A DNA stretch of 64,000 nt from Eubacteriales bacterium (lineage in GTDB: Bacteria > Bacillota > Clostridia > Lachnospirales > Lachnospiraceae): positions 62,001 to 126,000 of the forward strand of contig JAUNHC010000007.1 in NCBI GenBank assembly GCA_030524175.1, given 5' to 3'. Shown in pieces: positions 45,932 through 54,861 of this stretch. The first letter of the stretch is position 1, and each line of letters opens with the position of its first letter. A model generated the notes under the pieces. The model was not told the DNA's origin. It made no database searches and was given only the letters and a program-made list of their open reading frames with translations. The position numbers were made by a program, and so were the translations under genes.

Positions 45932-47734
45932 TTAATCTATGGATAGGTTGCCCATCTTGGGATAAAGAATCTCCACAGATGTTTCTTGTCCGGGTATACT
46001 GGAAATTTTAATACCATATTCAGGTCCGTATTTTAACTGAAGAAACTGATTGATATTATAAATTCCGATACTATCCGTTTTGCCGGATAAAATGTTGGAT
46101 ATTTTCTCCTGGGTCATTCCGCAGCCGTTATCCTTGACTGTAATTAAAATACAGGAGCCTTGGTCCTCCATAAGAAGTACGATAATGCCGTGCCGCTTAA
46201 GATTGTTGATGCCATGGTTGATGGCATTTTCAAGGAAGGGCTGAATGATGAGCCTGTCAATGGGACGGGGAAGAATACAGTCGTCTATCTGGTATTCCAC
46301 ATCAAAAGCATGATTGAAACGGCATTGCTGAATATACACATAGTCTTTTAATATTTCCAGTTCGTCCTTGAAAGTGACGGACTGGTATTTTTTTCCGATA
46401 CTGTAGCGCATGATTTTTGACAGGGCCTGAATCATCCTGCATATATTTTCCGCATTTAGGGAGACGGCCATCCAGTTAATTGCATCCAGTGTATTATAAA
46501 GAAAATGCGGATTGATCTGGGCGTGGAGGGTAAGAAGCTCCTGGTTCAGCTTCTGTTCGTGGAATCTCGTTTTCTGTTTCAGCAAAAGACGGATTCTCTG
46601 CTGCATTTCCGTAAAGCTCTTATATAAAATACCGATTTCGTCATTTGCACTGTGCTTCAGTGGATAAGGAACAGCTGAAATGTCATCTGTTGGTTCAATG
46701 GCATGCATATAAACAACAAGACGTTTAATAGGTTTTGTCACAAGCTGATAAAAGCTGAAGGTGCCTAAAACAAAAACAGCAATACATACAAGTATGATAA
46801 TCATCGAAAATAGCTTTAACGGCGCAATTTTACTTTCAAGATTGCTTTGAGGAGTAAGCATATAGTATATCCAGGAGTTATAATCAGATGTCTTCTTTGT
46901 GGCATAGTAATCCACACCGTCTATTTTGTAAATCTGACTGTCTGATAAACTGTTTTCCCTGCTCTCCGGTACAACCTGCTGAAGGGGCATGGCCGTCCAA
47001 TTTTCGTTTGGAGACCAGATTATGTTTCCCCTTGAATCTGTGATGAGAAATTGCAGCGACGGGTCATCAGTGAGATTTGAAAAACAATTGTTAAAAAAGT
47101 TCACATCAATATTCTGTACAAGATAGCCGATAGGTTCCAGTTTATTTGTGGTATTTTTAAATATCCGTCCCACAGAAAAGTTCTGTTGAATAACCTGCTT
47201 GTTAAAATTGATATCCTTCATAGTAAAACTGGGAAACCAATAGCATTCGCCTCCCGGATACTGGTCCAGTACGTTGGAATGATCCTGGGAAGCAAACAGG
47301 GAGCGGTATTGGCGGATGAAGGTATATAAGCGTGTTTTGGCAGTGCTTATGGTTTGCCCGTTGTTGAGAAATAAGTGGATGGAATTGGTGAACGGCTGTT
47401 CCAGTATATACTTGTGTAGCTCAGCCTCGATCTGTGCCAGTTCAAGGAGGGTAAAGCTGTCCGGGTTGGAATGAAAATGCTCCATGAGAGCAAGATTGTT
47501 ATATAAATTTTTCTGAGCGTCATTCATTTCTTCCAGACGGTATTCCACATGCTGGGACATCATCTGGAGAATATGCGTATCACTGTTGATCTGTTCATTC
47601 CGAAAGGCGTTCAGGGAAGTCTGATGGATGTAGGAGGAAGTAAACGCCAGGGGTAAGATCACAAAAAGAAGAAATATAGAGGAAAGTTTAATAAATATGG
47701 GACAGTAAAATCCTGAAGTTTTTTCTCGTTTCAT
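45932..47734 (-). CDS. YesM-type sensor histidine kinase
   Basis: A 600-residue membrane kinase. One helix (about 18-34) and a large extracytoplasmic dCache-like domain (35-290) precede a second helix (about 300-325), a HAMP domain (TKPIKRLVVYMH), the His_kinase domain with His in QINPHFLYNTLDAINWM, and an ATPase domain with IIQPFLENAINHG (N box) and DNGCGMTQEK (G1). A GGGAGG site precedes the ATG. It lies 30 bp upstream of the response regulator on the same strand and divergent from the binding-protein gene, the normal arrangement for carbohydrate-sensing systems. The sugar is unknown. Confidence 0.88.
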   Translation of the reverse strand: MKREKTSGFYCPIFIKLSSIFLLFVILPLAFTSSYIHQTSLNAFRNEQINSDTHILQMMSQHVEYRLEEMNDAQKNLYNNLALMEHFHSNPDSFTLLELAQIEAELHKYILEQPFTNSIHLFLNNGQTISTAKTRLYTFIRQYRSLFASQDHSNVLDQYPGGECYWFPSFTMKDINFNKQVIQQNFSVGRIFKNTTNKLEPIGYLVQNIDVNFFNNCFSNLTDDPSLQFLITDSRGNIIWSPNENWTAMPLQQVVPESRENSLSDSQIYKIDGVDYYATKKTSDYNSWIYYMLTPQSNLESKIAPLKLFSMIIILVCIAVFVLGTFSFYQLVTKPIKRLVVYMHAIEPTDDISAVPYPLKHSANDEIGILYKSFTEMQQRIRLLLKQKTRFHEQKLNQELLTLHAQINPHFLYNTLDAINWMAVSLNAENICRMIQALSKIMRYSIGKKYQSVTFKDELEILKDYVYIQQCRFNHAFDVEYQIDDCILPRPIDRLIIQPFLENAINHGINNLKRHGIIVLLMEDQGSCILITVKDNGCGMTQEKISNILSGKTDSIGIYNINQFLQLKYGPEYGIKISSIPGQETSVEILYPKMGNLSID

Positions 47735-47902
47735 GGAACAGCCTCCCTTATGTTGAATTAAATGAATTATAGCATAGCAGTGCGTTGTTGTGAATATACA
47801 CCGGAGAAAAGTCCACTTTATAAGAAAAAATTGGAATTTAAATATAAGTTTACAAATGATATTATAAATTCACAGGAATAAGCGCGGAATTCCGGCTGAT
47901 AA

Positions 47903-47914
47903 AATAACGTTATT
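47903..47914. promoter_or_regulatory. Palindrome upstream of the sugar binding-protein gene
   Basis: AATAACGTTATT is a perfect 12-bp palindrome in the 244-bp divergent region between the kinase and the binding-protein gene. It may be an operator; no clear -35/-10 pair was found near it. Confidence 0.35.
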
Positions 47915-47978
47915 AAAAAAAACAGGTGGTAACAAAAGGTACTTATAGTTACAAAATCAAAGAAAAGAGGGAATGGAT

Positions 47979-49265
47979 ATGAAGAAAAGGTATAAAAAAA
48001 TTGCATCTGTGGTGTTATGTACGGCCATGCTGGCAACAGGACTTTCCGGTATGGAGGTAATGGCAAAGGAGACTGACGGGGAAGAAGTGACACTGGAAGT
48101 GTGGTCCCATCACTCAGCTCCTCAGGCAGACCTGCTGGCTTCATTGGGAGAGAGGTATTCAGAGGCAACAGGGCAGAAGGTTAAGGTCAATTATACGGAG
48201 GTAGCCTGGGATGACTATATTGGTACAAAGCTTACTACCGCATTTGCGTCAGGGGATGGACCGGATATTTTTACCACTTGTCCGCCGCAGATAGCCCGTT
48301 ATGTATCTGCCGGAATCGCTATGCCTTTGAATGATTATCTGCCCCAGGACGTATTGGATGATTTTAATCCATCATTTATCCAGGGCGTGACCTTTGGAGA
48401 TGACATTTGTGCAATTCCTACCCAGGGAGAGCTTCTGGCTCTGTATTATGATGCAGATCTTTTCGAAAAGGAAGGCATTGCTCCCCCAAAAACCTGGGCA
48501 GAAATGATAGAAGCTGCGAAAGCACTGACAACTGATACGAGAGCCGGAATGACAATGCGTGTTGCGGATGACAGCTCTGTGGTATTTGACTGGCTTCCGT
48601 TTCTGTGGATGACCGGCGCAGACGTGATGGACGTGGAAAATAAAAAGTCGTTGCTGGACAGCCAGGGAGCGGCGGATTCTCTGCAAATATACCATGATTT
48701 AATGGAAGCAGGGGCATTGAATGTGAAACCGTCAAGAAATGCCGATGAAATCGGAATTTTGTGCGAGGGTGAAACGGCAATGCAGATCAGTGGTACTTGG
48801 GCAATCCAGCAGATAGAGGACAACTATCCGGATTCAAACATTGGTGTTCTGCCCATACCGGTACAGAAGGAAGGGGATACCAGCGCAAGTGCAGCGGGAG
48901 GATGGCAGATGGTAGTTAATTCCCAGAGTGAAAATGCAGACATCGCTGCTAAAATGCTGGCCTGGGCTTTTGCCGAGGATATGGAAATCCCAACAGAGTG
49001 GTGTACAGAGGTGAGCTTCTGTTATCCGGCACGGAAATCAATTTTGGAAGCTGCTTCTGATGTGTATGAAAAAGGCCTTAGAAAAGTTTATACAGAGGAA
49101 ATCTTTGGTACAGAAAAACCGGAGCTGCGTGCACCGGCAGACGTATATAAAATTTTGCAGGATATGATTCAGCAGAGTATGTATGAAAGCGACGGAAAAA
49201 CAGCAGCCATGGAAGCACATGAAAAACTGCAGGAATTTCTCGATGAGTACGAGGATGTTATTTAA
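47979..49265 (+). CDS. Sugar ABC transporter substrate-binding protein
   Basis: A 428-residue exported binding protein of family 1 (SBP_bac_1). A signal peptide (MKKRYKKIASVVLCTAMLAT) ends near EVMAKE with an AxA-like cleavage site; the lipobox Cys is missing (GLSGMEV). The mature protein has family segments LEVWSHHSAPQADLL, FASGDGPDIFTT, AIPTQGELLALYYDADLFEK, PPKTWAEMIEAAK and MQISGTWAIQQIED. The nearby GH172 and GH2 enzymes suggest a plant- or microbe-derived glycan. AGAGGG at 47966 fits the ATG at 47979 better than the in-frame ATG at 47973. A hairpin separates it from the permease gene. Confidence 0.9.
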   Translation: MKKRYKKIASVVLCTAMLATGLSGMEVMAKETDGEEVTLEVWSHHSAPQADLLASLGERYSEATGQKVKVNYTEVAWDDYIGTKLTTAFASGDGPDIFTTCPPQIARYVSAGIAMPLNDYLPQDVLDDFNPSFIQGVTFGDDICAIPTQGELLALYYDADLFEKEGIAPPKTWAEMIEAAKALTTDTRAGMTMRVADDSSVVFDWLPFLWMTGADVMDVENKKSLLDSQGAADSLQIYHDLMEAGALNVKPSRNADEIGILCEGETAMQISGTWAIQQIEDNYPDSNIGVLPIPVQKEGDTSASAAGGWQMVVNSQSENADIAAKMLAWAFAEDMEIPTEWCTEVSFCYPARKSILEAASDVYEKGLRKVYTEEIFGTEKPELRAPADVYKILQDMIQQSMYESDGKTAAMEAHEKLQEFLDEYEDVI

Positions 49266-49281
49266 GCATGGAGCATACCAG

Positions 49282-49303
49282 GGAGGATGCAGACGCATCC
49301 TCC
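49282..49303 (+). terminator. Intercistronic hairpin after the sugar binding-protein gene
   Basis: GGAGGATGC (49282-49290) and GCATCCTCC (49295-49303) form a perfect 9-bp stem followed by TTT. As after the TrpX-like gene, it may give the binding protein a higher mRNA level than the permeases. Confidence 0.65.
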
Positions 49304-49331
49304 TTTAGAAAGACGGAAGGAGAGTTGCCCG

Positions 49332-50225
49332 ATGAACGAGAGAAGATCTATGCTGACGTTGAGAAAAAAAGAAGAACGTACGGCTTGGCTGATGCTGCTT
49401 CCCAACACGATTGGCCTGTTTATATTTGTTTTTATTCCCGTTATCTATGCCTTTTATATCAGCTTTCATTCGTGGAACGGACTGACGGAAATGAAAGCGG
49501 TTGCTTTAAAAAATTATGTGAAACTGTTTACAGATAAAGATTTTATTGAATCCCTGAAAATCACACTGAAATATGCATTGATGTATGTGCCGTCACTGTT
49601 TGTTTTATCTCTGACCTTTGCCGTACTGGTCAATTCTCTGACAAAGAAGCTCCAGGAGTTTGTCAGAACTATGATATTTTTTCCATATTGTATATCAGCA
49701 GTCATATCCGGCCTTTTATGGAGCTTTTTATTTGACCCGCTGAACGGATATTTTAATCAAATACTAAAAATAGCGGGCTTTCCGAAACAGATGTTTTTGG
49801 GAGATCCCAACCAGGCTCTGGGCTGTATTGCAGTCACCAGTATCTGGATAAATGTGGGGTATAATATGGTCATTATCCTCGCGGCCATCAAGGATATTCC
49901 AAAAGAATATTATGAGGCCTCAAGTATTGACGGTGCGAACTGTATCCAGCAGTTTTTCAAAATTACGCTGCCGCATTTGAAAAACGCTGCCTCTTTTGTG
50001 CTTGTTATCTCTACTATTAACTCATTCCAGGTTTTTGACCAGATTAAACTTCTTACAAGCGGAGGCCCTAATGGCTCTACTACAACCTCGGTACTGTTTG
50101 TATTTCAGCAGGCATTTGAACAGAACAAAATTGGTTATGCGTCTTCAGCGGCTTTCGTGTTGTTCGTCATCTTAATGATATTGTCGCTGATCCAGCTGAA
50201 ATTAATCTCAACAGACGAGGCATAG
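49332..50225 (+). CDS. Sugar ABC transporter permease (MalF/UgpA type)
   Basis: A 297-residue inner-membrane protein with six helices. The BPD_transp_1 signature EYYEASSIDGANCIQQFFKI near residue 205 is the EAA loop that contacts the ATPase. The start follows GGAAGGAG at ATG 49332; the frame is open from 49287 but overlaps the hairpin there. It pairs with the second permease gene 13 bp downstream to form the channel. Confidence 0.93.
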   Translation: MNERRSMLTLRKKEERTAWLMLLPNTIGLFIFVFIPVIYAFYISFHSWNGLTEMKAVALKNYVKLFTDKDFIESLKITLKYALMYVPSLFVLSLTFAVLVNSLTKKLQEFVRTMIFFPYCISAVISGLLWSFLFDPLNGYFNQILKIAGFPKQMFLGDPNQALGCIAVTSIWINVGYNMVIILAAIKDIPKEYYEASSIDGANCIQQFFKITLPHLKNAASFVLVISTINSFQVFDQIKLLTSGGPNGSTTTSVLFVFQQAFEQNKIGYASSAAFVLFVILMILSLIQLKLISTDEA

Positions 50226-50238
50226 GGAGGAGGACATC

Positions 50239-51060
50239 ATGAAAAAATCAAAGAAAGTGTTATCTGTTGTTTTAGTGATCATTGGCCTGATCATTTCCGT
50301 GACGTTATTTTTCCCTATTTTAGTAATGTTTATTACATCTATAAAGGGAGACACGGAAATCTTTCATTTGAGCCTGATACCTAAGAGCATCAGTTTCGAA
50401 GGATATGTGAAGATCTTTACAGAATACGGATTTTTAAAAAATATAGGAAATTCTCTGTTTGTTGCAACTGTTACTACTTTTCTTTCCTTATTTTTACAGT
50501 CTACATCGGCATATGCGTTTGCCAGACTGCGGTTCCGGGGAAAGAAAATTTTCTTTTTAATTGTGCTGAGCACAATGATGATACCATTTTCAGTTATTAT
50601 GATACCATTGTTCCTGATTACGAAAACACTGCATTTAACAAATACGTTGTGGGGGATTATTATTCCTATTGCGGCAAACGGATATGGTGTATATCTGCTG
50701 AGACAGTTTTTTGTTACAATTCCCAGGGATTTGGACGAATCGGCCCATATTGACGGGGCGACACATTTTCAGATTTTCAGGAAAGTCCTTCTGCCTTTGT
50801 GTAAGCCGATTTTGGTGACACTGGGTACTTCTTATTTTATTGCTAACTGGAACAATTATCTGTGGCCATTGATCGTGACCACGAAGCCGGAACTGAAATT
50901 AGTCCAGGTGGCCATTGCCGGGTTCCGCTCGGAAAGACAGACGCTTTGGAATCTGATCTTTGCAGCTACGGTGGTGGCATCGGTACCTATATTTTTATTA
51001 TTTTCCTATTTTCAGAGTTATATTGTAGAGGGAATTAAAAGCAGCGGTGTGAAAGGATGA
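50239..51060 (+). CDS. Sugar ABC transporter permease (MalG/UgpE type)
   Basis: A 273-residue membrane protein with about six helices. The EAA loop reads LDESAHIDGATHFQIFRKVLL near residue 175. A GGGAGGAGG site precedes the ATG. Together with the first permease it forms the transmembrane part of the importer. No ATPase gene is present in this operon, so energy must come from a shared MsmK/MsmX-like protein encoded elsewhere. Confidence 0.93.
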   Translation: MKKSKKVLSVVLVIIGLIISVTLFFPILVMFITSIKGDTEIFHLSLIPKSISFEGYVKIFTEYGFLKNIGNSLFVATVTTFLSLFLQSTSAYAFARLRFRGKKIFFLIVLSTMMIPFSVIMIPLFLITKTLHLTNTLWGIIIPIAANGYGVYLLRQFFVTIPRDLDESAHIDGATHFQIFRKVLLPLCKPILVTLGTSYFIANWNNYLWPLIVTTKPELKLVQVAIAGFRSERQTLWNLIFAATVVASVPIFLLFSYFQSYIVEGIKSSGVKG

Positions 51061-51064
51061 AAAT

Positions 51065-52156
51065 ATGTTGTTAGAAAAAATGAACGGATTGGAAATTTTA
51101 GAGAAGAAACAAAGCCGCGCCGTCAATGCGGAAAATCATACAGGACAGAAGGGGATGGGGGGCTGTTCCACTGATGGAGCAGCGAAAGCATGTGCCAGGG
51201 AGCTGGGACAGGGATGGAAGGTATCCCCGTATTTCATCATTTCTCCCGGGGTGGAATTTTGTCTGGCGGATGTAGAAGGACCGGGACAGATAGAAAGTAT
51301 GTGGTTTGGCGGAAATATGTCCAGAAATTATATCCTTCGTCTTTACTGGGAAGGAAATGAAAGGCCTGGGGTGGAATGTCCTCTCCCGGAATTCTTTGCT
51401 TATGGATGGCAGAAGGACAGTGACAATCCCTTTGCAGGTCCTTTTTATCCCCTGAATTCAGCGGTTGTGGCAGTCAATCCCAATAAAGGAATGAACTGCT
51501 TCTGGCCAATGCCTTTTCGGAAACACTGTAGGATTACAATTGAGAACAGAACCGAAAAAGAATACGTATGTTATTACCAGATCAATTACTGTTTAAAAGA
51601 GATTCCGGCCAATGCAGGATATTTTCATGCACAGTACCGCCAGAAAAAAGGCATGGGATATAAAGAGGAATACGTTATTCTTGATGGCGTAAAGGGAAGC
51701 GGAAAATATGTGGGAACAGCACTGTTCGCAGGACTGAACGGAGAAGGAAACTGGTGGGGGGAAGGGGAGATGAAGTTCTATCTGGATGATGATGACAAAT
51801 TTCCTACCATCTGCGGCACGGGAACAGAGGATTACTTTGGCGGATCCTATGACTGGGAGGTGGACGGAGTCTATGAAATGTACAATGGACTGTATATGGG
51901 AATGCACCAGCTTATCCAGTCAGACGGTCTGTATGACCATCAGACTAGATTTTCCATGTATCGCTGGCATATTACAGATGGGGTATGCTTTGAGAAAAAT
52001 ATTAAAGTCACCCTCCAGGATTTAGGATGGAAAATCCCGGGAGGTCTATACTTATCCCGGAGAGATGATTTTGCTTCCGTGGCCTACTGGTACCAGGACA
52101 GTTCCGCATTAGAGAAATCGGTTCTTCCTGATGAAAAAGAAATGTTTCTGGCGTAA
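51065..52156 (+). CDS. Glycoside hydrolase family 172 (DUF2961)
   Basis: A 363-residue cytoplasmic protein of the DUF2961 family, now GH172, whose members act on difructose dianhydride or on D-arabinofuranosides. Family segments: GGCSTDGAAKACARELG (serves as the N-terminal beta strand region), DVEGPGQIESMWFGG, LRLYWEGNERPGVECPL, FFAYGW, NCFWPMPFRK and TGTEDYFGGSYDW, which carries conserved acidic residues. It follows the second permease by 4 bp, so the importer and this enzyme work on the same compound. No signal peptide, so hydrolysis is intracellular. The substrate (fructan or arabinofuranose-containing) is a family-based inference. Confidence 0.88.
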   Translation: MLLEKMNGLEILEKKQSRAVNAENHTGQKGMGGCSTDGAAKACARELGQGWKVSPYFIISPGVEFCLADVEGPGQIESMWFGGNMSRNYILRLYWEGNERPGVECPLPEFFAYGWQKDSDNPFAGPFYPLNSAVVAVNPNKGMNCFWPMPFRKHCRITIENRTEKEYVCYYQINYCLKEIPANAGYFHAQYRQKKGMGYKEEYVILDGVKGSGKYVGTALFAGLNGEGNWWGEGEMKFYLDDDDKFPTICGTGTEDYFGGSYDWEVDGVYEMYNGLYMGMHQLIQSDGLYDHQTRFSMYRWHITDGVCFEKNIKVTLQDLGWKIPGGLYLSRRDDFASVAYWYQDSSALEKSVLPDEKEMFLA

Positions 52157-52159
52157 ATT

Positions 52160-53995
52160 CTAAACAGGAGGCTGAGGCGACAGGCTATTTTTCAGTTTGG
52201 CATTCCATTTCTGCAGGATAAGGGGATGAAATTTCATCTTCTTGCGGTCATAGGTAAGAATACCGTTGACCTCCTCCTCAATGTCGGAAAGCTGGGTGTA
52301 AATTATGGCGGACATTCCTTTTTTTATTGTGGGAAAAACGGTTTCTTTCATCAAGCTGTCATATCCTGCTGTGAGGGTGTCCCGGCTGTGGTAAATCTGG
52401 TAGCCATACACTCCGGGACAGGCACTGTGTTCTGGTATGCGCCAGGAATATCCCCCCAGTTCTGACAGGGCCAGTACCCGGGAATCCCGGGGAACACGCA
52501 GTTTAAAAAAGTAGTAGTGCAGGCTTCTGATATCACCGCAGCCCTGGTCAAACCAGCCGCTGGCGGAATCAACCAGTCTGTTAGGGTCAAGACGGTTCAG
52601 CAGGTTTGTGACTTTTTTCGTGGAAAATTGTCCCCAGCCTTCATTAAATGGAACCCAGCAGACAATGGAAGGGTGGTTGTACAATGTGCGTACCATTTCT
52701 CTCAGCTCATTGACGTATTCCTGGCGGCCGAGACGGCTTCTGCGGGACAGGATAGTGCGGTGGGTATCCTTAACATCAAACCGCAGAAACTGGAATAATG
52801 TGGCCAGGTAGGTGACGAACCAGTGGTGATAGGAAGTGCCTCCGTTCACCATGTCCTGCCACACCAGCATACCTAGTCTGTCACAGTGGAAATACCATCG
52901 TTGAGGTTCCACTTTTGCATGCTTGCGGAGCATATTGTACCCCAGGTTTTTCATTGTCTGGATATCATAGATAAGGGCTTCGTCCGTGGGGGCCGTATAC
53001 AGGCCGTCAGGCCAGTAGCCCTGGTCCAGAACCCCTGTCTGGAAATAAGGACGATTGTTCAGAAAAAGCCTTGGAGTCCCTTGGGAATCTATCTGTACAT
53101 TGCATTTCCGCAAAGCGAAATAGCTGTAAACAATGTCCTTGCCGCAGATGATACGGACAGGATACAGCCAGGGCGTTTCCGGTGTCCAGGCCTTCATATG
53201 AGGGATTGTGACTGCCGTTTCGCGGCCTGGGATAATTTCCTTTTCTGTCACTAACTCCTCACAGCAGGAAGTATTAACACCCTCTGCGCCCAGATGTACC
53301 GGTGCGAAAACCTCACAGCTTACAGAAGAGCATGGCGCATCCTGGGAATGGGGAGTGCCTTGGATACAGACGCGGATTTTTGCGGAGGCTGTGTCGTAAT
53401 CAGGGGTGATACGCAGGCTGCTGATATGCTGGGCAGGAACAGATTCCAGCCATACTGTCTGCCAAATCCCGCTCTGGGCAGTATAGAACATTCCGCCTCT
53501 TCTCAACTGCTGCTTGCCGCGGCTGTGGTAGGAGGTATCACTGGCATCCCTGATCCCGGCAAGGATAGAAAGCGGCTGTCCATAATGTACCATGGAGGTG
53601 ATATCCATGGAAAAGGGCAGATAACCTCCGCTGTGAGAACCAACACACTTCCCGTCCACATAGACACAGCAGAATTGATCGGCTGCACCGATATGGAGAA
53701 TCAGCTTTTCCCCAGTTTGGTAAAAATCTTTAGGCAGCAGGACGGATTTATAATACCATAAAGTTTCGTCCGGCTTTAACTGCTGGTTCACGCCGGACAA
53801 TCTGGCTTCCGGGGAAAAGGGCACACGGATTTTTCCTGAGAAATTCTTTGGTATTTTTTGATCCCCGGTAATGGCATAATCCCAAAAACCGTTTAAGTTT
53901 ATCCATTTTTCCCTTACCATCAGGGGCCTTGGATATTGGGGGAGGGGTTTATCATTGCAGGCTTCTTTTGTCCATGGTGTTTCCAGGTGCTTCAT
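52160..53995 (-). CDS. Glycoside hydrolase family 2 enzyme
   Basis: A 611-residue cytoplasmic glycosidase. The sandwich N-terminal domain (WINLNGFWDYAITGD, VDGKCVGSHSGGYLPF), a middle Ig-like domain and the TIM-barrel are in the usual GH2 order. The acid/base Glu lies in CWVPFNEGWGQF and the nucleophile candidate in LALSELGGYSW. A GGAAAGGA site precedes the ATG at 53995; the frame is open from 54025. The stop lies 4 bp from the convergent GH172 stop. Beta-galactosidase, beta-glucuronidase and beta-mannosidase are all GH2; specificity cannot be chosen here. It is shorter than LacZ. Confidence 0.88.
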   Translation of the reverse strand: MKHLETPWTKEACNDKPLPQYPRPLMVREKWINLNGFWDYAITGDQKIPKNFSGKIRVPFSPEARLSGVNQQLKPDETLWYYKSVLLPKDFYQTGEKLILHIGAADQFCCVYVDGKCVGSHSGGYLPFSMDITSMVHYGQPLSILAGIRDASDTSYHSRGKQQLRRGGMFYTAQSGIWQTVWLESVPAQHISSLRITPDYDTASAKIRVCIQGTPHSQDAPCSSVSCEVFAPVHLGAEGVNTSCCEELVTEKEIIPGRETAVTIPHMKAWTPETPWLYPVRIICGKDIVYSYFALRKCNVQIDSQGTPRLFLNNRPYFQTGVLDQGYWPDGLYTAPTDEALIYDIQTMKNLGYNMLRKHAKVEPQRWYFHCDRLGMLVWQDMVNGGTSYHHWFVTYLATLFQFLRFDVKDTHRTILSRRSRLGRQEYVNELREMVRTLYNHPSIVCWVPFNEGWGQFSTKKVTNLLNRLDPNRLVDSASGWFDQGCGDIRSLHYYFFKLRVPRDSRVLALSELGGYSWRIPEHSACPGVYGYQIYHSRDTLTAGYDSLMKETVFPTIKKGMSAIIYTQLSDIEEEVNGILTYDRKKMKFHPLILQKWNAKLKNSLSPQPPV

Positions 53996-54136
53996 AAATA
54001 GTCCTTTCCGGCAAAAAGCTGCCATGAAATATTATTGTAATTATACACGCTTTTCATGCTTTTGAAAAGCCATGATGAGGATGGCTGGAACCGGTTTCCA
54101 TATTTCGATTTCCTGGCATATTAATTTTTTAGGCTT

Positions 54137-54169
54137 CTCCACCGTAACTTCACATTCCTGTGATATACT
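54137..54169 (+). promoter_or_regulatory. Repeat-type promoter 1 (before first response regulator)
   Basis: Direct repeat CTCCAC (54137-54142) - 5 bp - CTTCAC (54148-54153), then exactly 10 bp and the -10 box TATACT (54164-54169). No -35 box; the repeat takes its place, as in activator-dependent promoters. The same design recurs at 56268, 59665 and 61819. Confidence 0.7.
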
Positions 54170-54189
54170 TGATGCCGGAGGTAGTATAA

Positions 54190-54861
54190 ATGGAGAAAAA
54201 AATACTGATCATAGAGGACGAGCGTCCCATTCAGAATATATTGAAAGCCTTTTCAACTGACGCCGGATATGCTGTAACTTTGGCTTGTGACGGTTTAGAC
54301 GGAATCACAGCTTTTCATAAAGAACGATTTGACCTTGTTTTACTTGATATTATGATGCCGAAACTGGATGGCTACACTGTCTGCAGGATGATCCGCAAAG
54401 AAGGCAATACGCCGGTCATTCTGCTCACAGCACTGGACGATGAGGAAAGCCAGATGAAAGGTTTTGATCTTTTAGCGGATGATTACATTACTAAGCCGTT
54501 CTCTGCACCGCTTGTGCTGCGTAGAATAGAAGCCGTGCTGCGGCGGGTACAAGCCGGAGAGGACGGCGGGGGAATTTTAACCTACCGGGAGATCCAGCTT
54601 AATCCCTATACCTACAAAGTTTTTGTTTCCGGAAAAGAGGTTGTATTCACTGCCCGTGAATTTGAAATCCTGCGTCTTTTTTTAGAGAATAAAGGGCGTG
54701 TGTTTACAAGGGAACAGCTGTTGGACCGGATTTGGAATTACGATTATATAGGGGATGATAAAATTGTAAACACCCACATCAAGAATATCCGCAAAAAGCT
54801 GGGTGGGGACTACATCGAAACGATCAGAGGGGTGGGATATCGAATTGATACAGAAAATTAA
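54190..54861 (+). CDS. OmpR-family response regulator
   Basis: A 223-residue regulator. The receiver has IIEDERPIQN acidic pocket, VLLDIMMPKLDG with Asp near residue 54, LLTALDDEE and DDYITKPFSAP. The winged-helix DNA-binding domain contains ARFEIL-like AREFEILRLFLENKGRVFTRE and the recognition helix ending in VNTHIKNIRKKL and GVGYRID. A GGAGGT site precedes the ATG. It overlaps the kinase start by 17 bp and is driven by repeat-type promoter 1. It likely binds that repeat to regulate itself and the ABC transporter downstream. Confidence 0.93.
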   Translation: MEKKILIIEDERPIQNILKAFSTDAGYAVTLACDGLDGITAFHKERFDLVLLDIMMPKLDGYTVCRMIRKEGNTPVILLTALDDEESQMKGFDLLADDYITKPFSAPLVLRRIEAVLRRVQAGEDGGGILTYREIQLNPYTYKVFVSGKEVVFTAREFEILRLFLENKGRVFTREQLLDRIWNYDYIGDDKIVNTHIKNIRKKLGGDYIETIRGVGYRIDTEN

